From positions 1 to 45,468 of the forward strand of contig NZ_JAJEPS010000021.1 in NCBI RefSeq assembly GCF_020686965.1: DNA of 45,468 bases, read 5' to 3'. Shown in pieces: positions 7,885 through 15,090 of this stretch (positions within the stretch are counted from its first letter, which is position 1; every line of letters begins with the position of its first letter). The DNA comes from Hominiventricola filiformis. Lineage in GTDB: Bacteria; Bacillota; Clostridia; Lachnospirales; Lachnospiraceae. The notes under the pieces were generated by a model. It had not been told where the DNA came from and searched no databases. It saw only the letters and a list, made by a program, of their open reading frames with translations. The translations under genes were made by a program, and so were the position numbers.

Positions 7885-10029
7885 ATGCATCTGGAGCAGG
7901 TTTTTACACAGATCCTGAAAATGAGCATGACAGCGGGCTGGTGTATTCTGGCAGTACTGGTACTGCATCTGATTTTTCATAAGGCTCCGAAAAAATATCT
8001 GTATGCTCTGTGGCTGGTGGTGGCTTTCCGGCTGCTCTGTCCGGTTTCTATTAGCACACCGGTGGGAATTTTCCAGGGTGAGCAGACAACTGTGGGGCAG
8101 ACGGTAAGTGAGCAGACGAGTGTTGAGCAGGCAGCAGTTCTGCGGTCAGACAATCCATCAGAAGTACAGCCGATGGAGAATTTACAACAAATTTCCATCG
8201 TAGGTGAGGAACAGCAGGAAACGCCTGCTCGGCCAATCATCCATGTGGCAGGAGAGAAAAGAGTACTTCGGCTGGCATCCCGCATCTGGGTCATCGGTAT
8301 GGCAGCTCTGGCAGGTTACTACGTATTCAGCCTTTGGCGTATTCGCCGGAAACTGAAGAAGGCTGTGCTGGCAGAGGAACAGAATCACCATCCTGACTGG
8401 GGGAAGATTCCGATCTATGAGTGTGACAGTCTCCCGTCTCCATTTGCTATGGGGATGCTCCATCCGAAGATTTATCTTCCATATGGAATGAAACCAGAAA
8501 ACAGGGAGATGGTACTTCTTCATGAGCAGTATCATATCCGGCGGAAGGATCAGCTTGTAAAAGCCATGGCGTGTCTCTTGCTGGCTGTCTACTGGTTTCA
8601 TCCACTGGTGTGGACAGCATGGGCAGTGATGTGCCGGGATATGGAGATGAGCTGTGATGAAAAAGTACTGGAACTCATTGGAAAAGCGCGCAAAAAAGAA
8701 TACAGTATGGCCCTTTTGCAGTTTGCATCGGAGAAACCCATACAGTCTCTTTCCATGCCTCTGGGATTTGGAGAACCGAATGTAAAGAGCAGAATCCAGC
8801 ATGTGCTGAAATATAAAAAGGCAGCAGTTGGAACCGGAGTGGCAGCCGTGATTCTGATTGTGGCAGTATTTCTCCTGCTGGGAAGTAACCGCAGCAATCC
8901 ATCTGGAAATAATACAGGGACAAATGATGGTCAGACAAAGAGCAGAAGCAGCACGGTAACAGTAGATACCGAAACACAGGCAGCAGAACTTCTCTACGAA
9001 GCACGAAATCCTTACGTGGGAGATGCTTCTGCCAATGGAAAACTTCTGGGAGCTATTGCAAAGGCAAGGCCTGATTCGGTATTTGCGAGTCTCTCTTATA
9101 AGACGGAGCTGCAGACATCGGAGGAACCCTATGAATTTCATTTCTTATTAGAAACAGATGAAGTGGATGAGACAGTACTTGATGAGGATCTGTCCGTCAC
9201 TTCGGTACTGATGCTGGCACTGACAGACAATCTCGGAGAAGTGCAGTGGTACGGTACGGATGAGCAGATCATTTCCTACGTGGATATAGACCGGGCACAG
9301 AGTTTGCTTGGTATTGACAATCTGAAAGCTTACGCAGAATCACCGGAAAAAGTGCGGGAGCTTCTGAAACTTGTGGAACAGATGGATATGGAAAATACCA
9401 CAGAAGAAGAGGCGCAGACGATAAATACAGCAGAACACCGCGCCGGTTTTCAGAATGCATCCCTTCACTGGTATTTTCCGGAAAGCTACAAAGACAGTAT
9501 GCAGAGTTGCTATACGGAAGCAGAGGCAGAAGCCCATGCACAGAAAGCTTTGGAGGAACTTTATGATCTGACAGGATATCTGGTAAAGGAGTGCTATTAT
9601 TTCTCCCATGATGATGGAACCGTGGACTTTGCCATGTCATCGGAGGATCTGGAACATGGCCGTATCTTCTTAAGCCGGTGCTTCGCTGATGTGCCGGGAG
9701 CGGAAAATTCTATTCAGACCATGAATCTGGCATCAGACCTGATATGGTCACCCACTGTCAGTGCGGCTGAACTTGCCAGACAGGTGGAAATGCCGGGAGT
9801 GGTGTTAGATTTTCCAGATGACGAGAGTGCAGCCATTTGGTATGTAACCCATTCCGGACAATATAATGGACAGCCGGTGAAGAAGGTATATCAGAATTAT
9901 TCGGCAGATCCTTCCATCTGGACGGTGGTAACTGCCAACGGTGAGACCTATGAAATCTCATTGGATGCAGACTGGAACAGTTTCTCCAATCTGGCAGGCC
10001 CGTATCCGGATGAAAATATTCAGCATTAA
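7885..10029 (+). CDS. BlaR1-like M56 family membrane metallopeptidase with C-terminal DUF4825-like domain
   Basis: This is a membrane-bound zinc protease of about 714 residues. Two N-terminal membrane helices come first (near GWCILAVLVLHLIF and ALWLVVAFRLL), then a long loop and a third helix. Next is the cytoplasmic protease with the HExxH-type site HEQYHIRRKD near residue 213 and downstream CDEKVLE. A fourth helix (VAAVILIVAVFLLLG) lies near 320. The external C-terminus has LLYEARNPYVGDASANGKLLG, which resembles DUF4825, and then an unrecognised 200 residues. I see no penicillin-binding transpeptidase sensor, so the ligand is probably not a beta-lactam. I chose ATG 7885, 7 nt after GGAGG; an in-frame TTG at 7879 is too close. 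It is paired with the BlaI-type repressor. Confidence 0.85.
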   Translation: MHLEQVFTQILKMSMTAGWCILAVLVLHLIFHKAPKKYLYALWLVVAFRLLCPVSISTPVGIFQGEQTTVGQTVSEQTSVEQAAVLRSDNPSEVQPMENLQQISIVGEEQQETPARPIIHVAGEKRVLRLASRIWVIGMAALAGYYVFSLWRIRRKLKKAVLAEEQNHHPDWGKIPIYECDSLPSPFAMGMLHPKIYLPYGMKPENREMVLLHEQYHIRRKDQLVKAMACLLLAVYWFHPLVWTAWAVMCRDMEMSCDEKVLELIGKARKKEYSMALLQFASEKPIQSLSMPLGFGEPNVKSRIQHVLKYKKAAVGTGVAAVILIVAVFLLLGSNRSNPSGNNTGTNDGQTKSRSSTVTVDTETQAAELLYEARNPYVGDASANGKLLGAIAKARPDSVFASLSYKTELQTSEEPYEFHFLLETDEVDETVLDEDLSVTSVLMLALTDNLGEVQWYGTDEQIISYVDIDRAQSLLGIDNLKAYAESPEKVRELLKLVEQMDMENTTEEEAQTINTAEHRAGFQNASLHWYFPESYKDSMQSCYTEAEAEAHAQKALEELYDLTGYLVKECYYFSHDDGTVDFAMSSEDLEHGRIFLSRCFADVPGAENSIQTMNLASDLIWSPTVSAAELARQVEMPGVVLDFPDDESAAIWYVTHSGQYNGQPVKKVYQNYSADPSIWTVVTANGETYEISLDADWNSFSNLAGPYPDENIQH

Positions 10030-10090
10030 AGGAAAGACTGTTGTTTTCAAGGATGGATTTCTCTATAATGAAAATTAACGGAGGTGCGAT

Positions 10091-10696
10091 ATGGCGCTCG
10101 AAAATAAATTAGGTATTACTGATTCAGCGGAACTTGCCCGTGAGGAAGAGAAAATCAGTAAGAAAAAGGCACTGTGGTTATTTGAAAGCGGAACGCTTGA
10201 CAGTCTGAAGGCGGGAACTTTTGCGGCATTACAGGAGATTCATAAGTGTCTGTTTGAAGAATTGTATGATTTTGCAGGAAAAATACGTACGGTAAATCTG
10301 GCGAAAGGCAATTTTCGATTTGCTCCGGTGATGTATCTGGAGGCGGCGCTTGGCAATATTGAGAAAATGCCTCAGTCCACGTATGATGAAATCATCGAAA
10401 AATATGTGGAAATGAATGTGGCTCATCCATTTCGGGAAGGAAATGGACGCAGTACCCGTATTTGGCTGGATCATATTTTGAAAATGGAAATCGGTAAAGT
10501 AGTGGACTGGAGTAAGGTAGACAAAGAAGATTATCTTCTTGCCATGGAACGAAGTCCCATCAAAGATGTGGAGATCAAAGTGCTTCTGAAGGAGGCACTG
10601 ACGGACGAGGTAGACAGTCGTGAGGTCTATATGAAAGGAATTGACCATAGTTACTATTACGAAGGATATACCACTTACAAAATTGAAGAATTATAA
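10091..10696 (+). CDS. Fic family protein, class III architecture (C-terminal inhibitory helix)
   Basis: This is a 201-residue Fic-domain protein, a predicted AMP- (or other NMP-) transferase. The catalytic loop HPFREGNGRS at residues 111-120 is complete, including the catalytic His and the phosphate-binding GNGR. The flap region FRFAPVMYLEAAL precedes it. Near the C-terminus, SYYYEG (187-192) fits the [S/T]xxxE[G/N] inhibitory motif. With the motif at the C-terminal end, this is the single-protein class III type typified by NmFic, which is released from inhibition on dilution or automodification. Start: ATG after GGAGGTG. It lies about 60 bp after the BlaR1-like gene on the same strand and may be co-transcribed. 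The target protein is unknown; DNA gyrase is a known target for class III relatives. Confidence 0.9.
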   Translation: MALENKLGITDSAELAREEEKISKKKALWLFESGTLDSLKAGTFAALQEIHKCLFEELYDFAGKIRTVNLAKGNFRFAPVMYLEAALGNIEKMPQSTYDEIIEKYVEMNVAHPFREGNGRSTRIWLDHILKMEIGKVVDWSKVDKEDYLLAMERSPIKDVEIKVLLKEALTDEVDSREVYMKGIDHSYYYEGYTTYKIEEL

Positions 10697-10703
10697 GAAT
10701 AAG

Positions 10704-10763
10704 AAAGTGCCCATCTGTGAAAAGGAACGTCCGCAGTCCCGTTTCACAGATGGGTACTTTTGT
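10704..10763 (+). terminator. Strong terminator between fic and the pst operon
   Basis: AAAGTG-CCCATCTGTGAAA (10704-10722) pairs with TTTCACAGATGGG-TACTTT (10742-10760) with one wobble, followed by a short T run. The A-rich left flank means it could work in both directions. Confidence 0.75.
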
Positions 10764-10786
10764 GATTGTTTTATGTAAAATCACAT

Positions 10787-10869
10787 TTTACAAACATTTC
10801 ACGCAATCACGATAATGGATTTTACATTTCTCCTTTATGATCTTACCTGTACTTAAGGAACAGGTACAG
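10787..10869 (+). promoter_or_regulatory. Candidate phosphate-responsive control region of the pst operon
   Basis: TTTACA-N4-TTTCAC (10787-10802) looks like two Bacillus-type PhoP half-sites at 10-bp periodicity, and another TTTACA follows near 10822. Nearer the gene, ACCTGT (10845-10850) and ACAGGT (10860-10865) form a short dyad, overlapping CTGTAC...GTACAG. I see no clear -35/-10 pair. No PhoP/PhoR genes lie in the window, so control by them is inference. Confidence 0.4.
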
Positions 10870-10913
10870 AATAAAAACATCATTTCATTCGTATGAAGGA
10901 GAGAAAATCTATT

Positions 10914-11861
10914 ATGAAAAAGACAATCGTAGCAATGATGATTATGGCAATGACAGCAGCTTCCGTAGCAGGATGTGGAAGCAGCTCCAATGATACCGCA
11001 GCAGCGGAGAACACCACAGACGCAGCAGCTGATACCACAGCAGAGGCAGCAGACGACACCGCAGCAGCAGGTTCCATGAGCGGAGCAATCACCGTACTTT
11101 CCCGTGAGGATGGATCAGGTACCAGAGGTGCATTCATCGAGCTGTTCGGTATTGAGCAGAAAGACGCAGATGGTAATAAAGTAGATAACACCATCGACAG
11201 TGCAGAGATCACTAACAGTACTTCTGTTATGATGACAACGGTAGCAGGAAACAAAAACGCAATCGGATATGTATCTTTAGGATCACTTGATGAGAATCAG
11301 GTAAAAGCAGTTCTGATCGACGGAGCACAGGCAACTGCAGAGAATGTAAAAGATGGTACATACAAAGTATCCCGTCCGTTTAACATCGCAACCAAAGGCG
11401 AACCGACTGGTCTTGCAAAAGACTTCATCGATTACATCTTAAGCGAAGAGGGCCAGGCAGTTGTAGAAGAGAACGGATATGTAAGCGAAGGAAACACCGG
11501 TGCATTTGAAGGAACAGGAGCCGAAGGCAAGATCACCGTTGGCGGTTCTTCTTCCGTTACTCCGGTTATGGAAAAACTGAAAGAGGCTTATGCAGCAGTA
11601 AACCCGAATGCAACCATCGAGGTACAGCAGAGTGATTCTACTACCGGTATGACTTCCACGATCGACGGAACCTATGACATCGGAATGGCATCCAGAGAGC
11701 TGAAAGATGAGGAAGCAGCAGAACTGACTGGACAGGTAATCGCACTTGATGGTATCGCAGTCATTGTAAACAAAGAGAACACCATTGATGAGCTGACTTC
11801 TGAAGATGTACTGAATATCTACACCGGAGCAACCACTGACTGGTCTGAGATTGCGCAGTAA
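10914..11861 (+). CDS. pstS: Phosphate ABC transporter substrate-binding lipoprotein PstS, lobes in permuted order
   Basis: This 315-residue lipoprotein captures phosphate for the PstCAB importer. The signal ends VAGC with Cys21, and a low-complexity Ala/Thr/Asp linker follows. The block with SREDGSGTRGAF, the phosphate-binding loop, lies near residue 62, and IGYVSLGSL follows. The block with GGSSSVTPVMEKLK, DIGMASREL and DGIAVIVN, which opens an ordinary PstS, lies at 209-300. The usual order is thus swapped, as in a circular permutation. The ATG at 10914 follows GAAGGAGAG and begins a proper signal peptide; an ATG 21 bp upstream is less likely. It leads the operon and is followed by a hairpin that would favour its expression over pstC. 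Confidence 0.92.
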   Translation: MKKTIVAMMIMAMTAASVAGCGSSSNDTAAAENTTDAAADTTAEAADDTAAAGSMSGAITVLSREDGSGTRGAFIELFGIEQKDADGNKVDNTIDSAEITNSTSVMMTTVAGNKNAIGYVSLGSLDENQVKAVLIDGAQATAENVKDGTYKVSRPFNIATKGEPTGLAKDFIDYILSEEGQAVVEENGYVSEGNTGAFEGTGAEGKITVGGSSSVTPVMEKLKEAYAAVNPNATIEVQQSDSTTGMTSTIDGTYDIGMASRELKDEEAAELTGQVIALDGIAVIVNKENTIDELTSEDVLNIYTGATTDWSEIAQ

Positions 11862-11890
11862 GGTCATTCAGACTGACACGAACGACAAGG

Positions 11891-11921
11891 AGGGTGAAAA
11901 CATCAGGTTTCACCCTTTTGT
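11891..11921 (+). terminator. Attenuator-like hairpin between pstS and pstC
   Basis: AGGGTGAAA (11891-11899) and TTTCACCCT (11908-11916) form a perfect 9-bp stem followed by TTTTGTTTTG. It lies inside the operon, so it is probably a leaky terminator that raises the ratio of binding protein to membrane subunits. Confidence 0.7.
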
Positions 11922-11945
11922 TTTGAAATTGGAGAGAACGTCTAT

Positions 11946-12797
11946 ATGAAAGACATAAAAGAAATCATCATGCACATTGTTTTTCTGGTTGCTGCATGTG
12001 TATCGATCCTGGCGGTTGCATTGATCTGTATTTTCCTGTTTGCAAATGGACTGCCTGCAATTGCGAAAATCGGACCAACCGCATTTCTGACAGGAATGAA
12101 ATGGAAACCCATGAATGAAATCTTCGGTATTTTTCCGATGATTGTGGGAAGTATTTACGTAACTGCAGGTGCAATTATCGTAGGTGTGCCGATTGGAATT
12201 TTGTGTGCAGTTTTTATGGCAAGATTTTGCCCCAGGAAACTTTATCCGGTTCTGAAGCCGGCCATTGAACTGATGGCAGGAATTCCGTCTATTGTCTATG
12301 GCTTTTTCGGACTGGTAGTGATTGTGCCGATTATCCAGCATCTGACCGGAACCAGTGGAAAAGGAGTACTGACAGCATCCATTCTGCTTGGAATTATGAT
12401 TCTTCCGACGATTATCGGAGTATCTGAAAGTGCGATCCGGGCAGTGCCGGAAAGTTATTACGAAGGTGCTCTGGCATTGGGAGATACCCATGAGAGAAGT
12501 GTTTTCTGTGCGGTACTTCCGGCAGCAAAATCCGGAATTATGGCAGGTGTGATTCTGGGAGTCGGACGTGCCATAGGAGAAACGATGGCAGTTATCATGG
12601 TAGCAGGTAACCAGCCGGTGATTCCGGGAAGCCTTCTGGCAGGTGTCCGTACTATGACAGCGAACATTGTATTGGAGATGGGATATGCAGCAGGTCTTCA
12701 CAGGGAAGCATTGATTGCGACCGGAGTAGTACTGTTTGTCTTTATCCTTATCATTAATCTGCTGTTCTCACTGATCAAGAAGGGAGAAAGCAAGTAA
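11946..12797 (+). CDS. pstC: Phosphate ABC transporter permease PstC
   Basis: This is a 283-residue permease with six predicted membrane helices. PstC features include GIPSIVYGFFGL in the middle, then EGALALGDTHERSVFCAVLPAAKSG, the EAA-type loop that contacts the ATPase, and GRAIGETMAVIMVAGN. It forms the phosphate channel with PstA in the cytoplasmic membrane. Start: ATG after TTGGAGAG. It ends two bases before pstA. Confidence 0.95.
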   Translation: MKDIKEIIMHIVFLVAACVSILAVALICIFLFANGLPAIAKIGPTAFLTGMKWKPMNEIFGIFPMIVGSIYVTAGAIIVGVPIGILCAVFMARFCPRKLYPVLKPAIELMAGIPSIVYGFFGLVVIVPIIQHLTGTSGKGVLTASILLGIMILPTIIGVSESAIRAVPESYYEGALALGDTHERSVFCAVLPAAKSGIMAGVILGVGRAIGETMAVIMVAGNQPVIPGSLLAGVRTMTANIVLEMGYAAGLHREALIATGVVLFVFILIINLLFSLIKKGESK

Positions 12798-12799
12798 CA

Positions 12800-13681
12800 A
12801 TGGATAAGAAGAAAAAAGAAGTAAATTATACAAAAGTTCAGAAACTGAAAGCGAGTGTTTTAAGAACGATCGTCTGGTTATCCGCAGGAATTACCACAGC
12901 AATTCTCCTTGCCCTGATCGGATATATTCTGATCAAAGGTATCCCGTGCCTGAAGCCAAGCTTGTTTGCATGGGAATACAATACGGATAACGTATCTATG
13001 ATGCCGGCCATCATTAATACGATTGTTATGACATTGGTAACGTTGCTTTTTGCTGTGCCGGTTGGTGTATTCTCTGCTATTTATCTGGTGGAATATGCCA
13101 AAAGAGGAAATAAACTGGTAAAAGTTGTCCGTATGACTACAGAAACACTGTCAGGTATTCCATCTATCGTCTACGGTCTGTTCGGCTATCTGATGTTTGG
13201 TGTGGCATTCCATTGGGGCTATTCCATGTTAAGTGGTGCCCTGACCCTGGCGATTATGGTGCTGCCGTCCATTATGAGAACGACAGAGGAAGCACTGAAG
13301 TCTGTACCGGATTCTTACAGGGAAGGAAGTTTTGGTCTGGGTGCAGGTAAGTTAAGAACCGTGTTTGTAGTTATTCTGCCGAGTGCGATTCCGGGAATTC
13401 TGGCCGGAGTTATCCTTGCGATCGGACGTATCACCGGCGAGACTGCGGCGCTGATCTATACGGCAGGAACAGTACCTGGTATCCCGACGACAAAATTAAG
13501 TGGAATTCCGATTTTTGACATGATGGCGTCAGGACGTACCCTGGCAATTCATATGTATGCCTTGCTAAATGAAGGACTTTATACGGAGCAGGCTTATGCA
13601 ACAGCGGTTGTCCTTTTGGTTATGGTACTGTTAATCAATGCCCTTTCTGCATTTGTAGCGAAGAAGTTTACGAGGAGCTAA
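12800..13681 (+). CDS. pstA: Phosphate ABC transporter permease PstA
   Basis: This is a 293-residue membrane partner of PstC. A charged N-terminus (MDKKKKEVNYTKVQKLK) precedes six predicted helices. The family markers are GIPSIVYGLFGYLMFG, then EGSFGLGAGKLRTVFVVILP as the ATPase-coupling loop, and GRITGETAALIYTAG. It follows pstC by 2 bp, indicating translational coupling, and is 7 bp ahead of pstB. Confidence 0.95.
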   Translation: MDKKKKEVNYTKVQKLKASVLRTIVWLSAGITTAILLALIGYILIKGIPCLKPSLFAWEYNTDNVSMMPAIINTIVMTLVTLLFAVPVGVFSAIYLVEYAKRGNKLVKVVRMTTETLSGIPSIVYGLFGYLMFGVAFHWGYSMLSGALTLAIMVLPSIMRTTEEALKSVPDSYREGSFGLGAGKLRTVFVVILPSAIPGILAGVILAIGRITGETAALIYTAGTVPGIPTTKLSGIPIFDMMASGRTLAIHMYALLNEGLYTEQAYATAVVLLVMVLLINALSAFVAKKFTRS

Positions 13682-13688
13682 AAGAATT

Positions 13689-14438
13689 ATGGGAAAATTC
13701 AACATATCAAAGCTGGATCTCTACTATGATGATTTCCATGCATTAAAAAATATTAATCTTGATATTCCAGAGAAAGAGATCACTGCTTTTATCGGACCAT
13801 CCGGATGCGGAAAATCTACATTGTTAAAATCTCTGAACCGGATGAATGATCTGGTAGAAGGATGTAAAATTACCGGTGAGGTAACACTGGATGGTGTGGA
13901 CATTTATAAAAATATGGATGTAACACTCCTTAGAAAAAGAGTCGGTATGGTATTCCAGAAACCAAATCCGTTTCCGATGAGCATTTACGATAACATCGCC
14001 TATGGACCAAGAACCCATGGAATCCGCAATAAAGCCCATTTGGATGACATCGTGGAAAAATCCCTTCGTGATGCAGCTATCTGGGATGAGGTGAAGGACC
14101 GTCTGAAGAAGAGTGCACTTGGCATGTCCGGCGGACAGCAGCAGCGTCTCTGCATTGCCCGTGCCTTGGCAGTACAGCCGGAAGTGCTTCTGATGGATGA
14201 GCCGACATCTGCTCTGGACCCGATTTCCACATCTAAAGTGGAAGATCTGGCACTGGAACTGAAAAAAGATTATACCATTATTATGGTTACCCACAACATG
14301 CAGCAGGCAGCCCGTATCTCTGACAACACGGCATTCTTCCTGCTGGGAGAAGTCGTAGAATTTGATAATACGGAAAAACTGTTCGCTATGCCAAAGGATA
14401 AGAGAACAGAGGATTATATTACAGGAAGGTTTGGTTGA
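13689..14438 (+). CDS. pstB: Phosphate ABC transporter ATP-binding protein PstB
   Basis: This 249-residue ATPase drives phosphate import through PstCA. Walker A is GPSGCGKST near residue 37, with the PstB-typical LNRMNDL after it. The Q-loop is MVFQKPNPFPMSIYDN. The signature is MSGGQQQRLCIARAL and Walker B with the D-loop is LLMDEPTSALDP. The H-loop is MVTHNMQQAARISD. All catalytic residues are present and the length is normal. Confidence 0.96.
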   Translation: MGKFNISKLDLYYDDFHALKNINLDIPEKEITAFIGPSGCGKSTLLKSLNRMNDLVEGCKITGEVTLDGVDIYKNMDVTLLRKRVGMVFQKPNPFPMSIYDNIAYGPRTHGIRNKAHLDDIVEKSLRDAAIWDEVKDRLKKSALGMSGGQQQRLCIARALAVQPEVLLMDEPTSALDPISTSKVEDLALELKKDYTIIMVTHNMQQAARISDNTAFFLLGEVVEFDNTEKLFAMPKDKRTEDYITGRFG

Positions 14439-14442
14439 TGTT

Positions 14443-15090
14443 ATGAGAGACAAATTTCAGCAGCAGCTGCAGCAGTTAAATGAAGACCTGATCGAGATGG
14501 GAGCACTTTGTAAAGAAGCAGTGGCAGATGCCATGACAGCACTTCTTCATTCAGATAAACAGGCCAGACAGAAAGCATTTTTAACAGAGTATGAAATTGA
14601 TAATAAAGAGCGGGAAATTGAAAATCTTTGCATGAAGCTTCTCCTGCAGCAGCAGCCAGTAGCAAGAGACCTGAGAAATATCTCCGCGGCACTGAAGATG
14701 ATTTCAGATATGGAACGGATTGGAGATCAGGCTTCCGACATTGCAGATATTACAAAGTTTTTGGAAAACAGTGAACTGACCCAGCATGTACATATTCAGC
14801 AGATGGCGGAATCTGCCATGAGCATGCTCACAGAAAGTATTGATGCATTCGTCAGAAAAGATCTTCTGCTGGCCAGAAAAGTGATGAAAGAAGACAATAC
14901 GGTGGATGATCTGTTTAATCAGATTAAGACAGAAGTAATTCAGGAAATTGCCCAGAATCCGAATGAAGGTGAGCTGTGCGTTGATATGATGATGGTTGCA
15001 AAATATTTTGAACGTATTGCTGATCATGTGGTAAATATTGCAGAATGGGTAGAATATTCCGTGACAGGAGAACATAAAGAACATGATTGA
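14443..15090 (+). CDS. phoU: Phosphate signalling protein PhoU
   Basis: This 215-residue all-helical regulator links the Pst importer to phosphate signalling. It has two tandem three-helix bundles, each with the PhoU metal-binding E(R)xxD signature: ISDMERIGDQASDI in the first and KYFERIADHVVNI in the second. I chose ATG 14443, just past the pstB stop and about 13 nt after AGGAAGG, because MRDKFQQQLQQLNEDL is the usual PhoU opening; longer in-frame starts lie inside pstB. Its end overlaps ppk1 by 8 bp, which couples polyphosphate synthesis to phosphate uptake control. Confidence 0.93.
   Translation: MRDKFQQQLQQLNEDLIEMGALCKEAVADAMTALLHSDKQARQKAFLTEYEIDNKEREIENLCMKLLLQQQPVARDLRNISAALKMISDMERIGDQASDIADITKFLENSELTQHVHIQQMAESAMSMLTESIDAFVRKDLLLARKVMKEDNTVDDLFNQIKTEVIQEIAQNPNEGELCVDMMMVAKYFERIADHVVNIAEWVEYSVTGEHKEHD

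Noticed and set aside
10980..11070. Repeated GCAGCAG/ACCACAG tracts suggesting a DNA repeat element
   Set aside because: They encode the Ala/Thr/Asp-rich linker after the PstS lipid anchor, a common low-complexity spacer.
11910..12701. Reverse-strand frame of 263 codons opposite pstC
   Set aside because: Its composition (very rich in His, Cys, Asn and Ser) is typical of antisense translation; pstC is unmistakable on the forward strand.
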